NCBI GenBank assembly: GCA_017539165.1
Contig: JAFYHN010000055.1
Location: 36,710 to 100,709 of the forward strand
Reading direction: 5' to 3'
Origin: Eubacterium sp.
Lineage (GTDB): Bacteria; Bacillota; Clostridia; Lachnospirales; Lachnospiraceae
DNA: 64,000 nt
Part shown: positions 42,983 through 52,630 of the stretch, piece by piece
Position numbering within the stretch: the stretch's first letter is position 1
Layout: each line of letters begins with the position of its first letter
Made by a program: the position numbers and the translations under genes
The notes under the pieces: generated by a model
Told to the model about the DNA's origin: nothing
Database searches by the model: none
The model's input: only the letters and a program-made list of their open reading frames with translations

Positions 42983-45232
42983 TTATATTTTTCTTCGCTT
43001 TATTCTTTTTACAATTAATAATGCAGCTAACATCAATATAAAGCAGATTGCAAAAATGATCACTGCCCCGATACTGATAGTATTCCCGGATGGCTGACCT
43101 GGCATACCCGGTGGAACTCCTTGAGGACCTCCTGGCTGACCTCCCGGTGGACCTCCCGGTGGACCTCCTGGTATCTGTGATATATCTGAATTATCAGCTT
43201 TTTCTACATTCGCCTTTTCTGTCGACACCTCCGTCACCGCTTCAGTTGTAACCTCAGAACTAACTTCTGTTTTTTCTTCCGAAGCTTCCGTCGAAGCATC
43301 TTCCGGTTTACCTGGCATGTTACCAGGGTCAACTCCCTCAGGCGGTGCCGGCATATTTTCTGGATCAAAACCTTCCGGTGGTGGCGGCATACTTCCTGGA
43401 TCTGAGCCTTCCGGTGGCGGCATACTTCCTGGATCAAAACCTTCCGGTGGGGCTGGTCTGTCATCTGGATCAGAATCTCCTCCTGGCGGTGGTGACATCT
43501 TATCCTTATTCTTTATCTCCGTTTCCACCTCAGCCTGTATAACCTTATTATCCTGAGCTCTGTTGTCCATCTTTCCTCCGAATCCACCTGCTCCTGGCGG
43601 TGGTCCTCCCATTCCGAATTCACCCATTGCTTTTACATCGATATGTGATGCATCTACAAGCATTGATGAATCTTCCTTCTGTCCGTCATCGGTAGAAGGT
43701 ATGGTTCCGGCAAGCTGTCCTTCTATACTGTTGGCACGAAGCTTTATCGTCTCACGCAGCACTTCCACTCCCTTGGAATACTCGTCAAAGTTGTAGAATG
43801 CAGTCGGATCATCCTTTACAAGTGAATCTATCTGGCTTCTTGAGCGAGAATAAAATTCTTCGAACTTTCCACCATCAACATACTCATCTACAAGCTTTTG
43901 CATGTATGCATGATATCTTTCAAGATATTCCTCATCTGAAAGCAGCGCATCGAAAAACTTAGTTCCTGAAAACGGTGTATCAATAGCGTCATTTACCATC
44001 GAAGTTGCTCTATCTATTCCGCCATTTCCATCCATATTACCCATCATCATCGGCATTCCACCCAGCGATAGGTTATAATCCCATGGGAAAAAGTTGAGTT
44101 TTCCTTCATATTCGTATAGGTAATAGTTATGCGACATATTACCTGACAGGCTATCCATGTTAACTGAAAATGTATGAACAGCCATATACTTCAGCACATT
44201 ATCTACATCAAGATATTCCTCAAGATCCTTTCCCTCAGAGATATTCTTAAGTGCTGTTACTACTCGACGATGATCACCTTTGCTTGTTCCGCTAACCTCT
44301 CCAGCCCAGATTGTGGCATAACTGTCGAGATCGTCATCGGAATAATTAAGATCTGCTCCTTTACCAGCCATTCCCGGCGGTGGAGGTGGCATCATTCCCT
44401 GACCAGCATCCCCAGGTGTTGCATCTCCTGGTGTTGCTATATTTCCTCGACCAGCATCCTCCGGGGTTGCCATATTATTCGGATCAAAACCTCCTGGTGG
44501 CGGTGGCATGTTTGGATCAAAGCCTCCTGGTGGCGGTGGCATATTCGGGTCAAAGCCTCCTGGTGGCGGCGGTGGTGGACCTCCGTTTTCTCCCATCCCC
44601 ATACTTTCAGGCTTATACAGCTCGCCGTCCTGGGTTCCAAAGTTACGAAGCATAAAGCTCTGTTCCACGCCTTCTAGTGCCAGGTAAACACCTCTATATT
44701 CACCATTCAGCGAAACCTTCGCATAGTTAGTAAGTGATGCCTCTGCTCCAAGATAATGAAACATATCATATATAGCTGCTTCCTTCATATTGGTTGCATC
44801 AGCATAATTGTTATTCAGTATAAGTTTGTCAAGACCATAGCAGGTCTGTCCCTCTACAAAATGATCAAATTCCAGTTTCATACTGTAGCGGTCTGTATCA
44901 GGGTCATTAGCTATCGACATAAGACTGGTATTGCCCTTCGGTCGGATAGCAACATCTCTGAACTTCTGACCATTGATCACAACATCACAGACATAATATT
45001 CTTCTGTCATGGCATTTTCGAGCATCTTATCCCACTCATCTGCCTTCATACGAATATCTATATCTATAACTTTGTCAGTATTAAATAGCTTAGATTCATA
45101 CTCCATTTTAACAGTTGTTCCGCCTAACAACTCTGTGAGTTTGTTACGGCATACTGTTGCAAAAAGGCACAGTATAGCTGCTATAGTCATGGCAATAACA
45201 ATAAACCTTGTTATGTTTTTCTTGTTAACCAC
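42983..45232 (-). CDS. CotH-kinase family surface protein with proline-rich repeats
   Basis: 749 residues from GTG 45232 (GGAGG 8 bases upstream). N-terminal membrane anchor, then CotH fold: IRPKGNTSLMSI, DKLILNNNYAD, LNGEYRGVYLALEGV and FFPWDYNLSLGG (metal-binding Asp). Two low-complexity blocks, around 218-280 (PPPPGGFDPN repeats) and around 580-680 (PPEGFDPGSM-type repeats), are inserted; a C-terminal helix with RRKI end may be a second anchor. CotH kinases phosphorylate coat proteins in Bacillus; in Lachnospiraceae they occur with DUF4956 and VTC genes, as here. Role outside spores unknown. Confidence 0.88.
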   Translation of the reverse strand: MVNKKNITRFIVIAMTIAAILCLFATVCRNKLTELLGGTTVKMEYESKLFNTDKVIDIDIRMKADEWDKMLENAMTEEYYVCDVVINGQKFRDVAIRPKGNTSLMSIANDPDTDRYSMKLEFDHFVEGQTCYGLDKLILNNNYADATNMKEAAIYDMFHYLGAEASLTNYAKVSLNGEYRGVYLALEGVEQSFMLRNFGTQDGELYKPESMGMGENGGPPPPPPGGFDPNMPPPPGGFDPNMPPPPGGFDPNNMATPEDAGRGNIATPGDATPGDAGQGMMPPPPPGMAGKGADLNYSDDDLDSYATIWAGEVSGTSKGDHRRVVTALKNISEGKDLEEYLDVDNVLKYMAVHTFSVNMDSLSGNMSHNYYLYEYEGKLNFFPWDYNLSLGGMPMMMGNMDGNGGIDRATSMVNDAIDTPFSGTKFFDALLSDEEYLERYHAYMQKLVDEYVDGGKFEEFYSRSRSQIDSLVKDDPTAFYNFDEYSKGVEVLRETIKLRANSIEGQLAGTIPSTDDGQKEDSSMLVDASHIDVKAMGEFGMGGPPPGAGGFGGKMDNRAQDNKVIQAEVETEIKNKDKMSPPPGGDSDPDDRPAPPEGFDPGSMPPPEGSDPGSMPPPPEGFDPENMPAPPEGVDPGNMPGKPEDASTEASEEKTEVSSEVTTEAVTEVSTEKANVEKADNSDISQIPGGPPGGPPGGQPGGPQGVPPGMPGQPSGNTISIGAVIIFAICFILMLAALLIVKRIKRRKI

Positions 45233-45247
45233 GACCTCTGCCTCCTT

Positions 45248-45919
45248 TTATGACATATAATCTCCATTAAAGGTAACCAGAGTAGCACCTGAAACACCAT
45301 CTATTTCATTTACACGATTAACAAAACTTGTTGCTTCATCCTTAACTCGGATTTCAGCTGTAAGTTCTATACCTGCATCATTAACTGTTTTGGATTTAAC
45401 GATATACTTGCCCACAGATTCCTTGATAGTCTTTATCGCATTTTCCTCTGACTTTTCATCAGCACAATTTACGATGAGAATATAAGGAATATTGTCGAAC
45501 TTTCTGTTTGCGAATATCACCATGATTACTCCGATGATAATAGAACCGATAACTGCCAGCGGAATCATACCCGCACCGATAACTATTCCGACAGCCAGTG
45601 ACCAGAAAAGAAATACGATCTCCATAGGCTCTTTGATAGCCGCACGGAAACGTACGATGGAAAGCGCACCAACCATACCAAGTGACAAAACTACATTTGA
45701 TGTAACTGCCATGATAACGAGTGTCGTTACAAGTGAAAGACCCACAAGTGCCATAGCGAATCCTGTTGAATACATAATTCCGCTAAATGTCTTCTTGTAT
45801 ATTAAAAATATAAACAGCCCTATGACCAGAGCGAAGGCCATTCCTATTATAGTATCTATAACAGAAAACTCCTTCACACTCTCTAAAAAGCTTGATCTAA
45901 AAATGTCTCCAAAATTCAT
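45248..45919 (-). CDS. DUF4956 membrane protein
   Basis: 223 residues. Four hydrophobic helices in the first 150 residues with LGMVGALSIVRFRAAIKEPME, the family signature; cytosolic C-terminal ferredoxin-like region. AGGAGG upstream. Lies 15 bases before CotH and 18 after the VTC gene. Function unknown; may link polyphosphate polymerase to the membrane. Confidence 0.85.
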   Translation of the reverse strand: MNFGDIFRSSFLESVKEFSVIDTIIGMAFALVIGLFIFLIYKKTFSGIMYSTGFAMALVGLSLVTTLVIMAVTSNVVLSLGMVGALSIVRFRAAIKEPMEIVFLFWSLAVGIVIGAGMIPLAVIGSIIIGVIMVIFANRKFDNIPYILIVNCADEKSEENAIKTIKESVGKYIVKSKTVNDAGIELTAEIRVKDEATSFVNRVNEIDGVSGATLVTFNGDYMS

Positions 45920-45937
45920 AGTTATTTTTCCTCCTGT

Positions 45938-46630
45938 TTAACCATATCTACGGCATGATCCGTATTTGGAAAATGCCTGCTGTCTGATGCCATTTACCTG
46001 AATGATATCCTGAATTATCTCAGGCATAAATGCATCGTACTTCACTTCAAGCAAGATATCCTTTGGTGAATCTGTTGCACTGATATCAGAAACTTCCTTT
46101 GTTAGGAATTCCTGATGATAAAGACTCGTTCTTATCTCTGTGTCAAATGTCACACGGACATTCCCTGCCTTATAGATATAAGGTTCTCTGCAATAAGAAA
46201 CCAGAACTCTCGGACGCAGACGCTGATAGTTCATCTTTGCATACAGCTCACGCACCAGTTCACTCGGATGTTCCTTCATCCATCCGAGGTCTCCACTCAG
46301 TATTCGCCGACACTCATCTTCCGTGATCACAGCACTATACTTCAGACAAAGATTTCCGATTTTCATCTTCTTCTCAAGGGAAATGTAAGAAAAGTCATCG
46401 TTGTAATATCGAATTCGGAATTTCTCACGTTTTCCAATACCGTCGATTTTCTCTTTCAAAGCCTTGTCATCACTATTGTCGAAGTAAATACTTCTGATCC
46501 GGTATACTCCGTCTTCTGACGCATGTGGATCGATAGTCATAATCTTGCGAAGCCTACCCCGCATGGCCATGTAGTCAGTAAACGATACGGAATATTTCAG
46601 TTCATGCCGGTAGCGCTTTTCCTGCTTCAT
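45938..46630 (-). CDS. VTC-domain polyphosphate polymerase-like protein
   Basis: 230 residues: RHELKYSVS, YRIRSIYFDNSDD, REKFRIRYYN, SLEKKMKIGN, RPRVLVSYCREPY, VTFDTEIRTS and LLEVKYDAFMP. The basic strand residues line the tunnel of CYTH/VTC4 enzymes, which polymerise phosphate from ATP. First of the three-gene set with DUF4956 and CotH. GGAGGAGG upstream. Confidence 0.87.
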   Translation of the reverse strand: MKQEKRYRHELKYSVSFTDYMAMRGRLRKIMTIDPHASEDGVYRIRSIYFDNSDDKALKEKIDGIGKREKFRIRYYNDDFSYISLEKKMKIGNLCLKYSAVITEDECRRILSGDLGWMKEHPSELVRELYAKMNYQRLRPRVLVSYCREPYIYKAGNVRVTFDTEIRTSLYHQEFLTKEVSDISATDSPKDILLEVKYDAFMPEIIQDIIQVNGIRQQAFSKYGSCRRYG

Positions 46631-46690
46631 CTAACCTCCTCCTTCTTTAGTTTTCTATAAAACATTCTATAATCCCAAACTTTTTTGTTC

Positions 46691-47902
46691 TTACATAATC
46701 TGGCCCTTTCCGACGATTTCAGGATGACGGATAGCCGACTTTTTGTCGTCCATTATGCGCTGTCTTTCGTCATAGAATGTTTTTTGCTCTTCGGATAGAA
46801 GTCTGTTTCTGAGAACTTCGACTCCCTCCGTATAAGCCGTTTTCATGTCACGATGTATCTCCTCAAGCTTCGACTCCGGACAGAATCTCGGCTTCAGATG
46901 ATAACTCGCTTCCTCAAATGGAAGCTCTTCCATATGCATATGATCTCGAATACTTTTGATCATACGCTGTCCTTTTTCGGTATATATTAAGACAAGCGAC
47001 AGTCCCCTTCGATCATTTCTATCCACCTCAAAATGATCACATTTCCAGAAATCCGATAGACAGATATCAGATCTGTGATCTGCAGAGAAATGACATCCGT
47101 GACACGATAGTCTCTGCATGGATGATTTGAGGAAACAAAAGAAATACGGATCGGACATAGCCGTTTTTCTGTAGATCCTGCCATTCTCAAATTCAGCAAG
47201 AAAACAGTACTGCCCCCATCCGTAATGCTTGTCGCGAAAAGTCATTCTGACAATTCCGGAGTCATAATCACGCTCCAGCTTACTTAGGTAATTACTAAGA
47301 TATGGCTGGGCCGCCACACCTCCGCAGGCAAAATCAACTATAAGAAGATTCTCATAGTCGTGCTTCATATAGCTTCTAAGACCAGCAGCCTGACAAGGTG
47401 TGCCACAGAACAAAACCTGTCTTCCGGTCTGAACTTCATTCTCCACCTTCCTAAGTCCGTCACGGCTGATGTCATTTTCCACATACTTACTAGTAAGAAG
47501 TGAGTCCAGCGGCATATGATCAGTGTCCTCCAGAACCGCCCTCTTTTTCTTAATATCGTAGTAACATCCGAATACGATGCCTCCTTGGTCGATGATGTGC
47601 TTCGCAAGGCCGTAAAATGCCCCACCGGACGAGGATTTCTTCACGATGTCCTCCGACATGTGATACATAGACCAGGCCTCGATGGGTTTAGAATTGTCCC
47701 TGTATATTTCCTGTGTTTTCGAACCATCTGAAAACTCCTCAAGTGGACAGACAGCTTCGCACTGACCACAGTTGATGCAGCTGTCCTCATGAATCTTCGG
47801 CACAAGGAACCCATATTCATCTTCAGTTATACTTATAGCATCCACTGGACACCTGTTTACACAGGCCATACATCCGGTGCATTCTCTTCTTACATCCAAC
47901 AT
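46691..47902 (-). CDS. FrhB-family iron-sulfur protein (F420 hydrogenase/dehydrogenase beta-like)
   Basis: 403 residues. Two N-terminal [4Fe-4S] motifs, CTGCMACVNRCP and CINCGQCEAVCP; then KKSSSGGAFYGLAKH, LFCGTPCQAAGLRSY and MTFRDKHYGWGQY. Members with this layout are common in exopolysaccharide loci, where they are thought to act as flavin-dependent reductases on sugars or polyprenyl glycans. Thirteen bases from the next glycosyltransferase. Confidence 0.83.
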   Translation of the reverse strand: MLDVRRECTGCMACVNRCPVDAISITEDEYGFLVPKIHEDSCINCGQCEAVCPLEEFSDGSKTQEIYRDNSKPIEAWSMYHMSEDIVKKSSSGGAFYGLAKHIIDQGGIVFGCYYDIKKKRAVLEDTDHMPLDSLLTSKYVENDISRDGLRKVENEVQTGRQVLFCGTPCQAAGLRSYMKHDYENLLIVDFACGGVAAQPYLSNYLSKLERDYDSGIVRMTFRDKHYGWGQYCFLAEFENGRIYRKTAMSDPYFFCFLKSSMQRLSCHGCHFSADHRSDICLSDFWKCDHFEVDRNDRRGLSLVLIYTEKGQRMIKSIRDHMHMEELPFEEASYHLKPRFCPESKLEEIHRDMKTAYTEGVEVLRNRLLSEEQKTFYDERQRIMDDKKSAIRHPEIVGKGQIM

Positions 47903-47915
47903 TTTTTATCCCATT

Positions 47916-49133
47916 TTACCAGCTTAATTCGTGAGTATTGATTAGGTTATTATTCTTCAGTATCTGCTTATACTCGTCTTTCGAATATTTCGAAACACTA
48001 AGTATTACTGGAATCTCCGAATCAGCTTCCTCTGCAGAAATAACCGGAAATCCTCCAAACGCTTTTTGCTTATCGTTCTCCAGAGAAATGATTCCTCTTA
48101 TGATAACTCCCTGATCGCCCAACGCCTGAATAGCGCGTCGCGTATACTGTCCGGTACCACAGAGATAACACTCGGTGAACTGCTTCGCCTTTGTCTCATC
48201 TATGCGGAAATGACTGAGCTTGACTATCTCAAAGATTCTCCTGATTTCTTCAGTTACATTTCCACCTTTCATCTTTGAGATAACATCCGAATTCTGCTCA
48301 TAAAGCTGATTCAGCCTTCCGAAAATATCACGCTGCCATTTTCGCAATGCCATCTCAAATTCTGGTTCCATAATCAGTGCATCCTGAATCTCCGGCTCAT
48401 TCTCCAGATCAAATGCCCTGCAGAAACTTCTTATATAACCCTCGATGTTCCTGTCCGTAAAACCTACTGTCATAGTTGAGTTCGCACGAATTCTTCTAAG
48501 GAAATATACCTTATGAAGAAATCTCACCCGCCTGGCTCTTACGATCAGTTCCAATATATAACCAACATCTTCATGAAGAATCCCCTCAACAAAACGTATG
48601 GAATTCTCATTCAGATATTCTCTTCTCATCATGAATGTCGGAACACTGAGTGAAAATGTCTCTGTGTCCATACAGTAAGTCAGAGCTTCCCTGCCATTTA
48701 ATACCTCTGTATCACGGTAAGTGATAGTCTTAATTCTGGCATTATTTTCAAACATCTCTTCATCAGCGAAGTTTCTGGTCTCAAAACCGATCAGATCAAG
48801 ATTATCTTCACTGGCTGCATTACAGAGTTCTTCCAGTGCTTCCGGAACAAGCTTGTCATCTGCATCCAGCATATATACATACTCTCCGACAGCTTTCGAG
48901 AGCGCAAGATTTCTTCCTGCAGACTGGCCTTCGTTCTTGTCATGAATATAGACATGAATCCTGTCATCCCGCTCCCCGTATTCCCTCAGAATACGGAGCG
49001 TCTCATCCGTAGAACAGTCATCGACGCAAACAATCTCAAAATCCTGCATCGTCTGATTCAGAACACTGTCCAGACATTCCTCTATATATTTTTCAACATT
49101 ATATGCCGGTATCAGCACCGAAACTTTTGGCAT
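47916..49133 (-). CDS. Family 2 glycosyltransferase
   Basis: 405 residues. VSVLIPAYNVEKYIEECL, CVDDCSTDETL and YMLDADDKLVPEAL (DxD) mark a GT-A enzyme. The C-terminal third (about 300-405) has a small Rossmann-like region, LCGTGQYTRRAIQAL, often appended to GT2 proteins of surface glycan loci. Cytosolic. Confidence 0.85.
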   Translation of the reverse strand: MPKVSVLIPAYNVEKYIEECLDSVLNQTMQDFEIVCVDDCSTDETLRILREYGERDDRIHVYIHDKNEGQSAGRNLALSKAVGEYVYMLDADDKLVPEALEELCNAASEDNLDLIGFETRNFADEEMFENNARIKTITYRDTEVLNGREALTYCMDTETFSLSVPTFMMRREYLNENSIRFVEGILHEDVGYILELIVRARRVRFLHKVYFLRRIRANSTMTVGFTDRNIEGYIRSFCRAFDLENEPEIQDALIMEPEFEMALRKWQRDIFGRLNQLYEQNSDVISKMKGGNVTEEIRRIFEIVKLSHFRIDETKAKQFTECYLCGTGQYTRRAIQALGDQGVIIRGIISLENDKQKAFGGFPVISAEEADSEIPVILSVSKYSKDEYKQILKNNNLINTHELSW

Positions 49134-49150
49134 TTTATATTCCTCATTAT

Positions 49151-49885
49151 TTAGTATGTCTTATTACCTGAAAGTATTTCTTCTACCTTCGCTATATCTT
49201 CCGGATTATCTACTCCTATGCTCTCAGTAGTCACTTCAAGAATCTTTATGCGGTAGCCATTTTCCAGGAAGCGTAGCATCTCTACATCCTCGATGCTCTC
49301 AAGATATCCTCTCTCCTGATTCGCATAGAAGAGAAGCGCCTCTCTCGAAAGACCATACAAACCAAGATGTCTCTTGAAATGTACCTCATCACCTTTCTTT
49401 GATCTCGGTATCGGCGATCTGGAAAGATACAGCAAGTCACCATTCTGAGCGGCAGCCGCCTTAACGATTGAGAGTTCATTTACATCCTGATTAGACTTAA
49501 GAGCAGCCATAGTATTTATGATCTCTACCTCAGGATATGCTTTCTTATATTCAATAATTCTCTCTATAACCTCCGGCTCGATAAGAGGCTCATCGCCCTG
49601 GATATTTACGAAGAAATCCGAGTCTGACTTCTCCGCAATCTCACCAAGTCGATCGGTTCCTGTCGGATGAGTATCCTTTGTCATCACAACCGGAATATCC
49701 AGTTCACAACACTTCTCATATATCTGACTACTATCCGTTGCAACCATCAGCTCATCTAAAGAAGTAACCTTCGCAGCCTGCCTATATACCCACCATATCA
49801 TCGGCTTACCCGCGATAAGTGCAAGTGGCTTGCCCGGAAATCTCGAAGACTGATATCTCGCTGGTATTATTCCTGTAATCTTCAT
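49151..49885 (-). CDS. kdsB: 3-deoxy-manno-octulosonate cytidylyltransferase (CMP-Kdo synthetase)
   Basis: 244 residues: IIPARYQSSRFPGKPLALI (nucleotide loop), ATDSSQIYEKC, HPTGTDRLGEIAE, NIQGDEPLIEPEVI and VDNPEDIAKVEEI. It activates Kdo or a related keto-acid with CTP. Kdo is mostly a Gram-negative sugar, so here it probably feeds a capsular or surface glycan. The neighbour at 49928 has a GT52 region that would use a CMP-sugar. Confidence 0.88.
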   Translation of the reverse strand: MKITGIIPARYQSSRFPGKPLALIAGKPMIWWVYRQAAKVTSLDELMVATDSSQIYEKCCELDIPVVMTKDTHPTGTDRLGEIAEKSDSDFFVNIQGDEPLIEPEVIERIIEYKKAYPEVEIINTMAALKSNQDVNELSIVKAAAAQNGDLLYLSRSPIPRSKKGDEVHFKRHLGLYGLSREALLFYANQERGYLESIEDVEMLRFLENGYRIKILEVTTESIGVDNPEDIAKVEEILSGNKTY

Positions 49886-49927
49886 CTATCTTCCTCCATC
49901 TCAAAATCATTTATTCGTTTTATCTTC

Positions 49928-51889
49928 TCATCTAAATAAGTCCAAATATTCTGTACCCAGATATTTCTTTTTGTCTGCGTACTTCAGTCCTCTTATGACT
50001 GATGATGTGACCGTAACTGCTATATCAAAGTTCACCCGCTCATCAAAGTTCAGCACTTCCATTGGCATATTTTTCTCAATCACCACAGCCTCCGGAAAGT
50101 ATTCACTATAATTTAAGTCATCTCTCGGATGTGCCTTTATAAGTATCTGTCGTTCCTTTCCATACTCCTCTATAAGTTTCCTATAAAGTCTGACCTGACT
50201 ATCCTTATCTGGAAGTCGTCCAGTAACAGCAAATGGCTCTGTCAATATCAGAACTGCTCCATCCCTGACTTCAAGATCTCCAGCCAGAAATGCCCTCAGT
50301 ATCCTACTTTTCTGCTCATCTGTAAGCGACTTCATCAAGTCGTCCCGTCTGCACTCTCTGACTTTATCTGATGGAATCTGAATTCCGTTCTTGTCATTAA
50401 CCTCGACAATCTTACAACATGGCGAATATCCAAATGGAATCACACCTTTATGTTCTTCTCTCTTTTCTTTATCAAATATATATGTATAATTCGGTCTATT
50501 CTCTCTTATACACTTATAAGAATCCAGACTATCCTCATGCAGAATGTAACTGAATTCTTTGATATTCAGATATGTTCCGATATATCCCAGGTCCCAGAAT
50601 ACATTAACAGCATCATATCTCTCATACCATTTTTGATCATTATTATCAGCTTTGCCCTCAGATATCCCAAGACTGGCCTCCACATACTTCTCAAGCTTCT
50701 CCGCAAGTTCTTCATCCCCGGCAGTTTCCTTCTGTTCATACGGATCAACATCTACGTCCGTCGGAACAACAAACACCTGATTAACTGCATCCGGCACAAC
50801 CTTCATCAGTCTCTCGGCCAGTTCTGCGGCTGTCTCCACACCATGTTCTTCCAACACCAGGTCAATCTCAATCCCCTGGGTCATAGCTTTCGCAAGTGCT
50901 ATAAGTACATGATAATACGACGAACACGCATATAGCTCCAGATGACTTCTCTTCTCAACCTTTTCAAGAAGCTCCGACTTTCGTGCACTCTTAAGCAACG
51001 TATCCGATACTACCGTACTCTTCCCCGAGGCCTTCACGCTTCTATACTTTCTGACAGTATCACGTGTAAGCTTCTGAACATAAAAGTCTATCGCATCACA
51101 GAGTTCCTTATCTTCATGACATGTATCTCTATACTCACTCACATGATCGAGTATCTCTATACAGCTCTCAACATTCTTCATGCTCGGACCACTACTCATT
51201 ATTGAAGCCGGTCTGAATCTTCGGATAAAAAATGCCTCATCCGAAACCTTAACCCTGTCCGCATTCATCAGGACATCAAATGCAAAACTCTCATCCTCAT
51301 GAAGCATTCCATCAATAAATCTTATTCCTTTTCCCTTCAGGAATTCACTCCTATAGAAATACCTCGGCTGTGATGGCATCCAGTCCCAGACTTTCATCCA
51401 CTCTTTATACAGCTGCTTTCCACTTAACACTTCCGGATAGCTGCCTTTATAAGTCGCTGGATTACTCTGGAACTTCTTACGCAGTTCCTCTGTTTCATAG
51501 ATAAAATCCGCCGCAAAAATACACACATCAAGAGATTCATTCTCTGCCATCTCATAGAGACTTCCCAGCGCATCCTCTCTTATCATATCGTCGCTATCCA
51601 GAAAATATATATATTCTCCACGAGCTTTTTCAATCCCCCGGTTTCTGACCGAAGCAAGCCCCATATTTTTCTCACTCAAATAAAGGCTGATACGAGAATC
51701 CTCCCTCATCAGCCTTTTTATTATATCTGCGGAACTGTCATTTCCAGCATCCTCTATACAGATGATCTCAATGTCCGCAAGCGTCTGATTCATTACACTC
51801 CTAAGGCACTGTTCCACATATAATTCAACGTTATACACAGGTATTACCACAGATACCTTTGGAGTCATTTTTAAGTTACTTTGTTCCAT
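49928..51889 (-). CDS. Bifunctional GT2 - GT52 (sialyltransferase-like) glycosyltransferase
   Basis: 653 residues. Residues 1-300: GT2 (VSVVIPVYNVELYVEQCL, ICIEDAGNDSSADII, YFLDSDDMIRED). Residues about 315-653: LELYACSSYYHVLIALAKAM, FWDLGYIGTYL, ILIKAHPRDDLNYSEYFPEA and VTSSVIRGLKYA, as in GT52 / lipooligosaccharide sialyltransferases that use CMP-sugars (HP motif and SS). It fits the CMP-sugar synthetase next door. The fusion suggests two consecutive sugars are added by one protein. Confidence 0.78.
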   Translation of the reverse strand: MEQSNLKMTPKVSVVIPVYNVELYVEQCLRSVMNQTLADIEIICIEDAGNDSSADIIKRLMREDSRISLYLSEKNMGLASVRNRGIEKARGEYIYFLDSDDMIREDALGSLYEMAENESLDVCIFAADFIYETEELRKKFQSNPATYKGSYPEVLSGKQLYKEWMKVWDWMPSQPRYFYRSEFLKGKGIRFIDGMLHEDESFAFDVLMNADRVKVSDEAFFIRRFRPASIMSSGPSMKNVESCIEILDHVSEYRDTCHEDKELCDAIDFYVQKLTRDTVRKYRSVKASGKSTVVSDTLLKSARKSELLEKVEKRSHLELYACSSYYHVLIALAKAMTQGIEIDLVLEEHGVETAAELAERLMKVVPDAVNQVFVVPTDVDVDPYEQKETAGDEELAEKLEKYVEASLGISEGKADNNDQKWYERYDAVNVFWDLGYIGTYLNIKEFSYILHEDSLDSYKCIRENRPNYTYIFDKEKREEHKGVIPFGYSPCCKIVEVNDKNGIQIPSDKVRECRRDDLMKSLTDEQKSRILRAFLAGDLEVRDGAVLILTEPFAVTGRLPDKDSQVRLYRKLIEEYGKERQILIKAHPRDDLNYSEYFPEAVVIEKNMPMEVLNFDERVNFDIAVTVTSSVIRGLKYADKKKYLGTEYLDLFR

Positions 51890-51943
51890 TTATATTCTTC
51901 CATCTTCTTAAGATTCTTCGTGCTGCCCAGAAAAATATATAAA

Positions 51944-52612
51944 TTAGTGTGTAAATGTTCCTGACAATTTACCGCATGATATTATATTTCCCTCGTTACC
52001 GTCTATATCTATATCAGCGGCTTTGAAACATTCTTCGAATTTCGGATTCTGTCCATCGAATCCACCCTTCATTCTTTCAATTGGCTTTTTAACAGCCACT
52101 ACATATATCTCATATGTATGTGTAGATCCATTAGGAGGGTAAGGTCCCTTGTATTCCGAAGTCGATGCCCATCCCTCAGGAAGTGTCGTCTCGGTTACAT
52201 TTTCACTCTTCCAGTGAATCCAGTTCCAAGCCCCAAGATCTGACATATATATAAGATACTGCCCCGCTCCATCAACCGGTTCCCAGCTGAGCTGCGGTGA
52301 TCTGTTCTCTCCCTTATCCGTGTAAGAGATGACATCATCCCAGACACCGTCATGAAGATTATCCGAAGTAAGTGTGAAGGACGGATACTCGTCGATAAAA
52401 CTATTATCCGCACGGAATGATTTATCAGCATTCTCTGTCGAATTCTCCGTAATTGCCTCAGTCATCTCTGTCGTTTCAGATACTGATGAGATCTCAGCCA
52501 TAGTACCGGACTCTGTTCCAGTCGATGAATTTGACGCAGTCCCTGAACATCCTGCCGTCATCAATACTAGTGCCACACATAATGATGCTGCAATACATTT
52601 CCTGACCTTCAT
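51944..52612 (-). CDS. Lipoprotein with PEBP (YbhB/YbcL-like) domain
   Basis: 222 residues: signal peptide with lipobox MTAGC, a Ser/Thr/Glu-rich linker, then a PEBP fold (SPQLSWEPVDGAGQYLIYM, WIHWKSENV, GPYPPNGSTHTYEIYVVAV). Bacterial members bind small ligands or inhibit proteases; function unknown. GAGAGGGA upstream. Confidence 0.85.
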   Translation of the reverse strand: MKVRKCIAASLCVALVLMTAGCSGTASNSSTGTESGTMAEISSVSETTEMTEAITENSTENADKSFRADNSFIDEYPSFTLTSDNLHDGVWDDVISYTDKGENRSPQLSWEPVDGAGQYLIYMSDLGAWNWIHWKSENVTETTLPEGWASTSEYKGPYPPNGSTHTYEIYVVAVKKPIERMKGGFDGQNPKFEECFKAADIDIDGNEGNIISCGKLSGTFTH

Positions 52613-52630
52613 ACTTTCCCTCTCATTTTT

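Noticed and set aside
43317-43796. Plus-strand Pro/Gly-rich open frames inside the CotH gene
   Set aside because: They mirror the proline-rich repeats of the minus-strand gene and have no ribosome sites.
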